Source of the DNA: CAYJBH01 sp964370605 | Lineage (GTDB): Bacteria > Bacillota > Clostridia > Oscillospirales > Ruminococcaceae | Length of the DNA stretch: 61,871 nucleotides | Assembly (NCBI GenBank): GCA_964370605.1 | Contig: CAYJJX010000014.1 | Coordinates: forward strand, 1-61,871 | Direction of reading: 5' to 3' | Shown here: positions 8,073-15,736 of the stretch, in pieces | Numbering within the stretch: the stretch's first letter is position 1 | Layout: every line of letters starts with the position of its first letter | Made by a program: the position numbers and the translations under genes | The notes under the pieces: model-generated | Seen by the model: only the letters and a program-made list of their open reading frames with translations | What the model was told of the DNA's origin: nothing | The model's database searches: none

Positions 8073-9536
8073 ATGATAGGACAAGAGGATATGATAAAGA
8101 ACAAACTGCGCCGTCTCACGCCCGAGAAAGTTTTGTGGGGTTTTGTCTTTATCTTCTGTTTTTTTCTGACCTATCATGAAGATTTGCACGAGACTTCTAA
8201 CCACTCCTATTTGTTTTTGGAGAGCATATTCAGCGGCAATTTTTTTGATTTTTATGGGTATGTTGAATCCCGCCCGATGGAAATATACTATATAAATCTT
8301 GCGAATTATAACTTTCTTGTATACCTTTTGTTTGGGCTTTGGCAACTGCCGGTGTACATTGTCACAAAGCTGTTTTCGCTTGCGCCGAACGAATATTTTC
8401 TTCTCTACTATACGAAAGTGATTATCGTGGCTTTCTATGTAGGGTGCGGATATCTTGTCGGCATCATCTGCAGACAGCTTAATCTGACAAAGCAACTTTG
8501 TAACGTTGCGGCGATGTTTTTTTTGTTCAATCCCATTGCGTTTTTTTCTCCGATGGTCATGGGGCAGTACGATTCAGTCTGCCTGTTCTTTCTTTTGCTC
8601 GCCCTGAAATACTATCTGGACGGCGACATGGTGAGGTTCAGCCTGCTGATGGGCGTGAGTGGAATATTCAAATTTTTCGCCTATCTCATCTTTATACCTT
8701 TACTGCTTTTAAAGGTGAAAAAGTTACTGCCGCTTGCCGGATTTGCGCTTATGAGTCTATGGTTGTATCTGCCCTCTTCGCTGTTATTCCTCGGCAGGGC
8801 GGACAACTCGTCTCACTTCACTTCACTGATGTTTGAACGTCTTTTTGCGGTGGCAATTCCGAGTGGACACGGCGATGTTTCGTTCTTTTTAATGGCATAT
8901 GCTGTTATCTGCTTTTTCTGTTTGTTGCAGTCGGACGTACAGCGCAAAGACTATCTGAGCGTGTATGTTCCGCTCTGCGTTTTTGCATTATTGTTCTTTA
9001 GCATATACTGGCATCCGCAATGGTTGATACTGATGATGCCGTTTGTCGTGATAACCACATTTATGCAGAAAAACCGCGTGGTGTTTTGGTATGTCGACAT
9101 TTTGCTTTGTCTCGGATTCTTCATGATTGGGTTTTTGCGTTTTCCGGGACAGCTTGCGGCAAATCTGTTTTCGGGACAGATCGTCGGCACGCTGACCGGC
9201 ACCGCGCTTCACCTCGCACCAAACATGCGAGCGCTGGATCATTTTATTACCCTTATACCATATAGTACCGAGATAATTTCGCTTTGCTTTGCGGCGGCAT
9301 TGCTCGTGAACGTGTTATTCAAATTCAGGACCTCGAAAGGTAGCATCGCCGATCTTTTGGTCACTTCCGGCAACAACACAAAAACAGACGGTATGAATGT
9401 GTCGCTAAGCAAATTGGGTCAGTTTGACCGCTTTTCATATCGTATAGCGGGCTATGCAATCTTTCTTATCGGATTCCTCTGCTTTTGGTTGCTTCCAAGC
9501 ATTTTCGAGTACCTAAACGCTTTTAATGTGGTGTAA
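8073..9536 (+). CDS. Polytopic membrane protein, GT-C-like glycosyltransferase
   Basis: 487 residues with roughly 11-12 hydrophobic spans. After the first span an acidic loop with DLHET is in the place where GT-C enzymes carry their catalytic acidic residues. FLFNPIAFFSPMVMGQYDSVCLFFLLLALKYY closely matches the NP...GQYD pattern of mannosyltransferase-like GT-C proteins. The likely role is transfer of a sugar from a polyprenyl-phosphate donor at the outer membrane face. The start is uncertain: neither ATG 8073 nor ATG 8091 has a strong ribosome-binding site. It is an apparent single gene with its own promoter. Confidence 0.7.
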   Translation: MIGQEDMIKNKLRRLTPEKVLWGFVFIFCFFLTYHEDLHETSNHSYLFLESIFSGNFFDFYGYVESRPMEIYYINLANYNFLVYLLFGLWQLPVYIVTKLFSLAPNEYFLLYYTKVIIVAFYVGCGYLVGIICRQLNLTKQLCNVAAMFFLFNPIAFFSPMVMGQYDSVCLFFLLLALKYYLDGDMVRFSLLMGVSGIFKFFAYLIFIPLLLLKVKKLLPLAGFALMSLWLYLPSSLLFLGRADNSSHFTSLMFERLFAVAIPSGHGDVSFFLMAYAVICFFCLLQSDVQRKDYLSVYVPLCVFALLFFSIYWHPQWLILMMPFVVITTFMQKNRVVFWYVDILLCLGFFMIGFLRFPGQLAANLFSGQIVGTLTGTALHLAPNMRALDHFITLIPYSTEIISLCFAAALLVNVLFKFRTSKGSIADLLVTSGNNTKTDGMNVSLSKLGQFDRFSYRIAGYAIFLIGFLCFWLLPSIFEYLNAFNVV

Positions 9537-9599
9537 AGAGTAACAAGTTGTGCAAAATACTCTATTGTTCCTAGTGGTAGTTTAAATTTTCTATTGTGA

Positions 9600-9615
9600 G
9601 TTACAATTTTGTAAC
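9600..9615. promoter_or_regulatory. Perfect palindrome GTTACAA-TT-TTGTAAC
   Basis: A 16-bp inverted repeat in the gap after the GT-C-like gene. The half-site GTTACAATT recurs at 9742-9750 across the -10 element of the small-RNA promoter, followed by a partial copy, GTTAC. It looks like a regulator operator; the protein is unknown. Nearby, CCGTCGA / TCGACGG (about 9634-9661) can form a hairpin that may end the GT-C-like transcript. Confidence 0.4.
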
Positions 9616-9720
9616 AATTCTATCATCTTTCCTGCCGTCGAGACAAATTGTGTTTCGACGGTTAATTGTTGCAATTACAGGGTTTAACAGAATTTTCACA
9701 ATTTATTTTGAAAAAAGGTC

Positions 9721-9749
9721 TTGACATATGATTACAAAAGTGTTACAAT
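9721..9749 (+). promoter_or_regulatory. Consensus sigma-A promoter of the candidate small RNA
   Basis: TTGACA at 9721-9726 and TACAAT at 9744-9749 with an exact 17-base spacer. No open reading frame follows; the next strong element is a terminator hairpin about 45 bases after the expected start. Confidence 0.75.
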
Positions 9750-9756
9750 TCAGTTA

Positions 9757-9858
9757 CAGAGAAATACAAAGTGTATTTTAGCCTCTCATACGGGTTAGTA
9801 CGGTGCTTATCCTCCTCGATACGTCCTCACGTATTGTTAAGCACCGTACTAATTTTTT
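9757..9858 (+). ncRNA. Candidate small regulatory RNA with anti-Shine-Dalgarno motifs
   Basis: The interval runs from the predicted start of a consensus promoter to the T-run of a strong hairpin, about 100 nucleotides without a coding frame. The outer stem TTAGTACGGTGCTTA / TAAGCACCGTACTAA (9795-9809, 9838-9852) is a perfect 15 bp, followed by TTTTTT. Inside it an inner stem ATACGT / ACGTAT (9819-9824, 9829-9834) is capped by the loop CCTC. The bulge between the stems holds CCTCCTC (9811-9817), and another CCTC lies at 9782-9785 in the leader. Unpaired CCUCC motifs are complementary to Shine-Dalgarno sequences and are the seed regions of several Gram-positive trans-acting RNAs. I do not recognise a known family. 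The downstream gene is on the opposite strand, so this is not a 5' leader. Confidence 0.65.
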
Positions 9859-9984
9859 GTTTGACCGCATTTGCTAAAGCTATGTTGTGATATATTTAGG
9901 TCTGTGTTCTCTTTTAGCGGAGCTACATTTAATGATTTTGGACAATTCCCGGCTAACTTTTTTATGCCATTCATTATCATAGCA

Positions 9985-10031
9985 AAAAACCCTGACGGCA
10001 GGAGATAAAATCTCATGCCGTCAGGGTTTTT
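9985..10031 (-). terminator. Terminator of the small 83-residue gene
   Basis: Arms AAACCCTGACGGCA (9987-10000) and TGCCGTCAGGGTTT (10016-10029) form a perfect 14-bp stem with an inner GAGAT / ATCTC extension. A T-run follows on the minus strand and another on the plus strand, so it can also block transcription from the small-RNA side. Between 9859 and 9984 I see nothing else. Confidence 0.85.
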
Positions 10032-10041
10032 CTTTGTAATC

Positions 10042-10293
10042 TTACTTCTCGCCGAACAGGTTGAAGCGGAACAGCTTGCTCTCGTCTTCTTTGTCGGTGC
10101 ACTCAAGACGTGCATTCGATACTACACCACCTTCGATGAGGCTGGTGAAACCGATCAACTGACAAAGTTTGCTCTTGAGGTTCAGGCGATCACCTTCCGG
10201 TGTGACCATAAATACATCGCCCTTGCAGCTTGCTATAACTTCCGAAAACTCGTTCATACTTACGTTGTTTACATTTACTCCAGAATCAATCAT
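10042..10293 (-). CDS. Small conserved protein of unknown function
   Basis: 83 residues, no signal peptide or membrane span. The stretch VFMVTPEGDRLNLKSKLCQLIG is reminiscent of small proteins in clostridial genomes that databases label, probably wrongly, as poly(A)-polymerase-like; I do not assign that function. AGGAG lies seven bases before the ATG, and the gene has its own consensus promoter about 110 bases upstream and a strong terminator, so it is a real monocistronic gene. The promoter strength suggests high expression. No functional link to neighbours is apparent. Confidence 0.7.
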   Translation of the reverse strand: MIDSGVNVNNVSMNEFSEVIASCKGDVFMVTPEGDRLNLKSKLCQLIGFTSLIEGGVVSNARLECTDKEDESKLFRFNLFGEK

Positions 10294-10334
10294 TTCTTAT
10301 TCTCCTTCTATTCTTTCTATTCTTACCTTATGTC

Positions 10335-10355
10335 AAAAGCGTCTCTCGCTTTTTT
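10335..10355. other. Small hairpin in the 5' leader of the 83-residue gene
   Basis: AAAAGCG / CGCTTTT with a five-base loop lies in the leader, about 45 bases upstream of the start codon and about 45 bases into the transcript. It could act as an attenuator or mRNA stabiliser; on the plus strand it resembles a small terminator. Confidence 0.3.
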
Positions 10356-10403
10356 GGCTTTAAATTCCTTTGCCTAAAACTGTCTGATCTTTTGCTTGAC
10401 TAT

Positions 10404-10432
10404 ATTATACATCAAAAATTCGTCATTGTCAA
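10404..10432 (-). promoter_or_regulatory. Consensus sigma-A promoter of the 83-residue gene
   Basis: On the minus strand, TTGACA (10432-10427) and TATAAT (10409-10404) with a 17-base spacer: a perfect consensus. The interval 10433-10520 holds nothing further that I can identify. Confidence 0.85.
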
Positions 10433-10520
10433 CAAATAATTGAGCTGAACTTTGTGCAATATCACAAACGTCTTTTGTGTAAAGTGACAATAAAGACTGT
10501 AAAAATATGTCGACATGCAC

Positions 10521-10557
10521 AAAAGGAGCAACAGTCATTACAACTGCGGCTCCTTTT
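10521..10557 (-). terminator. Enolase terminator
   Basis: AAAAGGAGC (10521-10529) pairs with GCTCCTTTT (10549-10557), giving on the minus strand a hairpin with a short U-run 75 bases after the enolase stop codon. Confidence 0.7.
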
Positions 10558-10631
10558 ATAATTCCGTTTGCTATTTGTCCGCAGTGTATCATATGAAGAT
10601 ATCTGTTGCGACGAAAAGCGCGGGGTTGATA

Positions 10632-11903
10632 TTACATCTCAAACTTAGAAACGTCCAGGCTTCCTTCAATGCGCAGAAGTTGATTGTACTTCGCAACACG
10701 CTCAGAACGGCTGGGAGCACCTGTCTTGATCTGTCCTGCATTGACTGCAACAGCAAGATCGGCGATGGTGGTGTCTTCTGTCTCGCCGCTACGGTGAGAG
10801 ATGACGGTAGTGAAACCGTTCTTGTGAGCAAGTTTGATGGCATCCAGTGTCTCAGAGATGGAACCGATCTGGTTTACCTTGATAAGGATCGAGTTGCCAC
10901 AGCCTTCTGTGATACCCTTTTGCAGACGCTCGGTGTTGGTTACAAACAGGTCGTCGCCGACGAGTTGGATCTTGTCGCCGAGTGCTTCGGTCAGCATTTT
11001 CCAGCCGTCCCAGTCCTCTTCGTCCAGACCATCTTCGATAGAGCAGATGGGGTATTTGTCGCAAAGGTCGCTCCAGTGCTTAACCAGCTCGGCAGAGGTG
11101 TATTTCTGACCCGACTTCGGCATTACATAAGAACCCTTGTTATTTCCATCTTTCCACTCGCTGGAAGCGGCATCCATAGCGATCTTAAAGTCTTTGTTCG
11201 GCTCATAGCCGGCTTTAGCGATAGCCTCGAGGATGAAGTCAAGAGCCTGACTCTCGCTCTCAAGGTTTGGGGCAAATCCGCCCTCGTCACCGACAGAGGT
11301 GGCAAGACCTTTGGATTTCAGCAGTGCAGCAAGAGCATGGAAAACTTCGGCACACCAACGCAGACCTTCAGCGAAGGAGGAGGCGCCAACCGGCATAACC
11401 ATAAACTCTTGAACATCAATGTTATTAGCAGCATGTGCGCCACCGTTGAGGATGTTCATCATCGGAACGGGCAGGATGTTGCCATGAACGCCGCCGAGCA
11501 GTGTGTGAAGCGGTACACCGAGTGAACTTGCAGCAGCTTTTACACAGGCGATAGAAACGGCAAGAATAGCGTTTGCACCGAGTTTTGACTTATCTTTTGT
11601 GCCGTCAGCTTCGAGCATCAGACGATCTACCTTGTAGATATCGCTTGCATCGACACCGCAAAGAACGTCGTTGATGACACCGTCAATGTTGGCAACAGCC
11701 TTCAATGTGCCTTTTCCGCCATATCTTTTTGCGTCTTTGTCACGCAGTTCAAGAGCCTCATAAATACCTGTGGAAGCGCCACTGGGTGAAGCGCCGATAC
11801 CGACACTTCCGTCGGCGAGAACTACCTCAGCCTCAACGGTAGGATTACCTCTCGAGTCGATGATCTCACGACCCTTAACCTTAACAATAGATAGTTTTGA
11901 CAT
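10632..11903 (-). CDS. eno: Enolase (phosphopyruvate hydratase)
   Basis: 423 residues, the normal family length. It converts 2-phosphoglycerate to phosphoenolpyruvate in glycolysis. Signatures include the start KVKGREIIDSRGNPTVE, the substrate loop GASPSGASTGIYEA, SVGDEGGFAPNL, the metal-ligand region CSIEDGLDEEDWDGW, LVGDDLFVTN, and the C-terminal enolase signature ILIKVNQIGSISET followed by SHRSGETEDTTIADLAV. The frame stays open upstream to 12263, but the ATG at 11903 has GGAGG at ideal spacing and matches the family start. It is monocistronic with its own promoter and terminator. Confidence 0.98.
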   Translation of the reverse strand: MSKLSIVKVKGREIIDSRGNPTVEAEVVLADGSVGIGASPSGASTGIYEALELRDKDAKRYGGKGTLKAVANIDGVINDVLCGVDASDIYKVDRLMLEADGTKDKSKLGANAILAVSIACVKAAASSLGVPLHTLLGGVHGNILPVPMMNILNGGAHAANNIDVQEFMVMPVGASSFAEGLRWCAEVFHALAALLKSKGLATSVGDEGGFAPNLESESQALDFILEAIAKAGYEPNKDFKIAMDAASSEWKDGNNKGSYVMPKSGQKYTSAELVKHWSDLCDKYPICSIEDGLDEEDWDGWKMLTEALGDKIQLVGDDLFVTNTERLQKGITEGCGNSILIKVNQIGSISETLDAIKLAHKNGFTTVISHRSGETEDTTIADLAVAVNAGQIKTGAPSRSERVAKYNQLLRIEGSLDVSKFEM

Positions 11904-11958
11904 TAAATTTACCTCCGAATTATTCTTCAAGCCGCTCCTGCGACCTGTCTTCCATATA

Positions 11959-11987
11959 ATTATACTACATTGAAGATTATATTTCAA
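11959..11987 (-). promoter_or_regulatory. Enolase promoter
   Basis: On the minus strand, TTGAAA (11987-11982) and TATAAT (11964-11959) with a 17-base spacer, about 55 bases before the enolase start codon. Confidence 0.8.
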
Positions 11988-12013
11988 CAATGAATTTGTT
12001 AAATTTTTATTAT

Positions 12014-14038
12014 CTATCCCAATACTCCGACCACGCCTTGAAATACATTTACAGCGGCGGCGATGGAGCAACAGACCATGCCGAGGATAATTGGTTTTGT
12101 GATGTCCTTTTTGATGTATAGTACACCGTTTTGCACCGTCAGAAGAAGCAGTGGGAGCATCGGAATCAGATAGCGTCCCTGCATTCCCCAGATAGTGTCG
12201 TATCGTCTCGGCGTCCAGCTGATCATGACATAGCTGAGGGCAGCGCACACGCACAACATACAAATAACAGAGATTGCCTTTTGAAACCCATTAAGGAGCG
12301 GTGTCTCGTCCTGTCTCATTGCGGTGGACAAGAAAAGCAGAGTGAAAAGCACAAACACGATTGGTTGCCAGATTGTCAATTCACTAAGTATCGGCTCGCC
12401 CATCTCACCGCCGACCATCTGGGAAAGATAGAGCGGAAGATTTTCTTGCAGACTTGCGATAAATAGCTTTATCGTGTCTTGAATATGTCCGAGAATGTAC
12501 CAAAAATCATAGAATTCGGTCTCGACATAACTCACAAGCGGAGGCGGAGCACTCTCGACGTCGTCCCATGTGGTCGCGAACACCATAATCGTCGGAACCT
12601 GTCGAAGCCATGCGAATGCGGCAGAGCCCAGTACCGAAAAAAGTGCAAGATAGTAACCGATCTTAGTCTTGAAGCGGTTGGTGGGAATGATACGGCAAAA
12701 TCCAATGATAAATAGATAGATCGCCTTCATGGGTGCGAGTAAAAATCCAACTGCCGCAAGGCCGGCAATCTGTCTTTTCAGGATCGGAGTCTCTTTTTTT
12801 GCAAGGAATAGACAATATGCGATGAAAACTGCCGAAGATGCGATTACTGTGCTGTCATAGGAAAAACTTGAGGCGAGATGCAGACAGCTCGGCAACAGCG
12901 CCACTGCCATCATAATTTGTTTGTATTTAGGCATGAGCGCTACCGCGGTCGACATGAGTGTGGCAAAGGCGGCGAGGTTGAATATTCGACCCAGGAATAT
13001 GAGTGTGATATAGTTGACGCCCAGCAGTCGTCCCAGCGTTATCCCGAGTATGGTCGGGATGTAAAGATAGAAAGGTTCTGCTATGGATAAACGCTCAATG
13101 TCGTATGGGACAAGTGTCGCGTCATTGGTTGGTCGGAATAACTCCTGCATTACCTGTTGGTAGTTGAAGATACTGAGATCGGCGGCACTGCGAAGTTCCT
13201 GTGTATCGTCGGCACGCATGGTCATCAGCGTTTCACCTTCGACACCGAGCAGGCGATTGGAATAAAAGTAGGCGGTGTGAATATGCACCTCTTCATCGGG
13301 CGCGGCCCTTGGAGGGAATACCAGGTTATAGATAATGCCGAGGCTGAAAACAAGTATGGCAGTAGTCGCCCAAAGTGGCATTTTGAATACAAAAATAATG
13401 AGATATCCACCAACCGCGACAATGCAGCTCAATACCGCAAGGATGGCCATCAAAACCATGGTAGAGTTGTCGCCGCGATGAGTTACAATGCCGAAACCAA
13501 GTGTGGTGTCGGTGACCTCACCGCCTTGAGTCAATGTAGGAAGGTCGACCGATTGGTCACTGCGCCACAGTGCAATGCGATCTTCGTCGGTGGCGGGAAT
13601 GGCAGATATTACAAAACGATAGTCGGTCATTTCGTTTGAAACAATCGGACTGTCAAACATAATAGTGTGATGGATATTGTTGTGAAGGAGTGCCATGTCC
13701 AGCGTGCCGGTGGTCAAAAGGTGGTTGGAGCGGTCATAGACTTCTATCAAGACGGTGCCGTTCACCGCCTTGGCATAGGTGTGAAACACAAAGGTTGCAC
13801 CGTGCATGGTTTTATCGGTGGAAAGCGGCTGGTCTATCTCGACGCCCTCGGTCAGATCGTCGGTCAGTATAAAGTAGCTATCGTTGATATACTCCTGTTG
13901 TGTCATGCCGGTGAGATCGGTGGAAAGGTTATACCAATATACCCAGACAAACATGCAAAGCACAAACGCCACCAGCACCGAAATAACGATGAAGTGTCGC
14001 AGCTTATATATTAAATTTCGTAGCAATTCGATTTTCAA
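12014..14038 (-). CDS. DUF2142 polytopic membrane protein
   Basis: 674 residues. One N-terminal span is followed by an extracellular domain of about 170 residues, then about ten spans. The sequence FPPRAAPDEEVHIHTAYFYSNRL is the hallmark of DUF2142, whose P-DE-H motif sits in the place of the acidic catalytic loop of GT-C glycosyltransferases; members occur in cell-surface polysaccharide loci. The start is TTG with GGAG 12 bases upstream. It is last in an operon behind the 557-residue membrane protein (15-base gap) and the repeat lipoprotein. Likely role: assembly or decoration of an envelope glycopolymer. Acceptor and donor unknown. Confidence 0.85.
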   Translation of the reverse strand: MKIELLRNLIYKLRHFIVISVLVAFVLCMFVWVYWYNLSTDLTGMTQQEYINDSYFILTDDLTEGVEIDQPLSTDKTMHGATFVFHTYAKAVNGTVLIEVYDRSNHLLTTGTLDMALLHNNIHHTIMFDSPIVSNEMTDYRFVISAIPATDEDRIALWRSDQSVDLPTLTQGGEVTDTTLGFGIVTHRGDNSTMVLMAILAVLSCIVAVGGYLIIFVFKMPLWATTAILVFSLGIIYNLVFPPRAAPDEEVHIHTAYFYSNRLLGVEGETLMTMRADDTQELRSAADLSIFNYQQVMQELFRPTNDATLVPYDIERLSIAEPFYLYIPTILGITLGRLLGVNYITLIFLGRIFNLAAFATLMSTAVALMPKYKQIMMAVALLPSCLHLASSFSYDSTVIASSAVFIAYCLFLAKKETPILKRQIAGLAAVGFLLAPMKAIYLFIIGFCRIIPTNRFKTKIGYYLALFSVLGSAAFAWLRQVPTIMVFATTWDDVESAPPPLVSYVETEFYDFWYILGHIQDTIKLFIASLQENLPLYLSQMVGGEMGEPILSELTIWQPIVFVLFTLLFLSTAMRQDETPLLNGFQKAISVICMLCVCAALSYVMISWTPRRYDTIWGMQGRYLIPMLPLLLLTVQNGVLYIKKDITKPIILGMVCCSIAAAVNVFQGVVGVLG

Positions 14039-14053
14039 TGTTAACGCATTCTC

Positions 14054-15727
14054 CTATCTCGCATTGTTGTAAACAGCGTCAGAAACTTCAGAATGGTTAA
14101 AAACAGCGTCAGAAATTTCATAGCTTGGGGTGGAGCGCTGAGTATCCTCGACCATCATAACATTAGGGTCATAATACTGTTGTAGGTGTGCCTGTTTGGT
14201 CAGGTATTCTCCGACCAGAAAAACTTTATCTTGAAGCAGTGCGGGGTATGGGTCTGTCTGACCATATGCCTGCAGAACTTCTTGGGAAAATACCGAGCGA
14301 GAATACCAACTTCCAAGGAAAACTATGTTGGAAAAATAATCCTTTGGTTTCACCTTGAAAATGTCATAGCCCATCATTCGATCGAGATGAGAGGTGTCGA
14401 CTATATAGAGGCTGTCTTTGTCAGCGCTGAGCAGATCATAGTGTTCAGCACTCGCTTCACGAGCCGCGCGATCGCTCAATATCTGTTGCTGTTCCTCGAG
14501 ATGTCCCGCACTCATTAGCAACGAGGCGCAGAGCGCGAATGCGCCTATGGATTTTGAAATTTTGATGTTTTCTTTTGGCACAAAGCAGAGCATAGAAAAG
14601 ATTGCTGTGGAGAAAACAAGAATAATTTCCACCCGATGTGGCAGTCTCGAGACGGAAATCAGATAAAACAGCAAAACGCCGAGCATACCGAATGTGGCGA
14701 AGAAAAACAGGCTTTTTTTATGGTTGGTAAAAAATAAAAATGCAAAAAGCAAAAGCCCCAAAAACAAAAACGGCGGGGACTTATAGAGCATGTGAACGGC
14801 GGTGTATGCCGTGTCTTTCACCGATTCTGTCAGACTTTTTGTCGGCATCAGCGAGTCAATTTCGGCAAGGCGCTCGATAGGAAATATATCTTGGTCATAG
14901 AAGTTCCAACTGAAAAGCAGTGCATATTCATTGTCGTTCAAACCAAACTGTGCGGCATCGGCGGCAGAGGTCTCATAGATCTTATGATCGGAAATACTCT
15001 CCCGAACTTCGTTATAATAGTAGTAGTCGCTCCATTCATCGTTATATTTATAACTTGCAACGTCGACCGCCTCCAGCGCAAGTGCCGACAATACCATGAG
15101 AGCCACCGCAACGGCACGTTTGGCGAGGTTAGATTTATTTATCCCCATGAGCAAAAACGGTATACTCATCGCTCCGACCGCCGCAAAACTCTCAAAACGA
15201 ATAAGCGAGCCGAAAACGGCTATTGCACCGCCGACAATCATGCCGATAAGCGCCTTTTTTTTGTTTTGAGTTTCCAGCGACAGACGAAGCACCACGATGC
15301 CGGTCACCGCCAAAACCGCGGCATTTTTTGAATATTGAAACCACATGAGTATGTCGAATCCGACCATGATCATGAAAATACCGCCGAGTATACAGCCGTA
15401 GAATAACGACAGACGATCGACGGCAATATAGCACAGCACCGCAAAACTGCAGAGTACTGCGACGAGCTGGACTATTGTGTACCAGTTGACGGCAGGAATA
15501 ATGAAATAAAAAGCTTTTAGAATATATCCGATGATAATGTTGGTATATATCAGTCGTTCGGTGTGTCCTGTGATGGCACCGGAGGCAATACTACTCATGA
15601 TTGCATCGTCGTTGACTTCATATTTAATGCCGAAGAACAAAAGCACCACGACAAAAGAGACGAGCGGCAACAGCACTGCGGCGGCAAGATGAAGTCTGTT
15701 TTGTGACAAAGGCTTGTTTGAAGTCAT
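14054..15727 (-). CDS. Polytopic membrane protein, GT-C-like, function unknown
   Basis: 557 residues with about ten hydrophobic spans in the first 400, then an extracellular C-terminal part of about 140 residues rich in Asp, Tyr and Ser. Near the N-terminus, YEVNDDAIMSSIASGAITGHTERLIY puts an acidic pair directly after the first span, as in GT-C glycosyltransferases. I do not recognise a named family. It is the middle gene of a tight operon, 9 bases after the repeat lipoprotein and 15 before the DUF2142 gene; two GT-C-like proteins side by side suggest sequential steps on one surface polymer. Confidence 0.65.
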   Translation of the reverse strand: MTSNKPLSQNRLHLAAAVLLPLVSFVVVLLFFGIKYEVNDDAIMSSIASGAITGHTERLIYTNIIIGYILKAFYFIIPAVNWYTIVQLVAVLCSFAVLCYIAVDRLSLFYGCILGGIFMIMVGFDILMWFQYSKNAAVLAVTGIVVLRLSLETQNKKKALIGMIVGGAIAVFGSLIRFESFAAVGAMSIPFLLMGINKSNLAKRAVAVALMVLSALALEAVDVASYKYNDEWSDYYYYNEVRESISDHKIYETSAADAAQFGLNDNEYALLFSWNFYDQDIFPIERLAEIDSLMPTKSLTESVKDTAYTAVHMLYKSPPFLFLGLLLFAFLFFTNHKKSLFFFATFGMLGVLLFYLISVSRLPHRVEIILVFSTAIFSMLCFVPKENIKISKSIGAFALCASLLMSAGHLEEQQQILSDRAAREASAEHYDLLSADKDSLYIVDTSHLDRMMGYDIFKVKPKDYFSNIVFLGSWYSRSVFSQEVLQAYGQTDPYPALLQDKVFLVGEYLTKQAHLQQYYDPNVMMVEDTQRSTPSYEISDAVFNHSEVSDAVYNNAR

Positions 15728-15736
15728 CGGTTTCCC

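Noticed and set aside
10515..11525. 336-residue plus-strand open frame
   Set aside because: Antisense to enolase, no family features, and composition fits a mirror of a well-conserved gene.
11904..12263. Open frame extending enolase upstream by about 120 residues
   Set aside because: The extension overlaps the enolase promoter and the end of the DUF2142 gene; the ATG at 11903 has GGAGG and matches the enolase family start.
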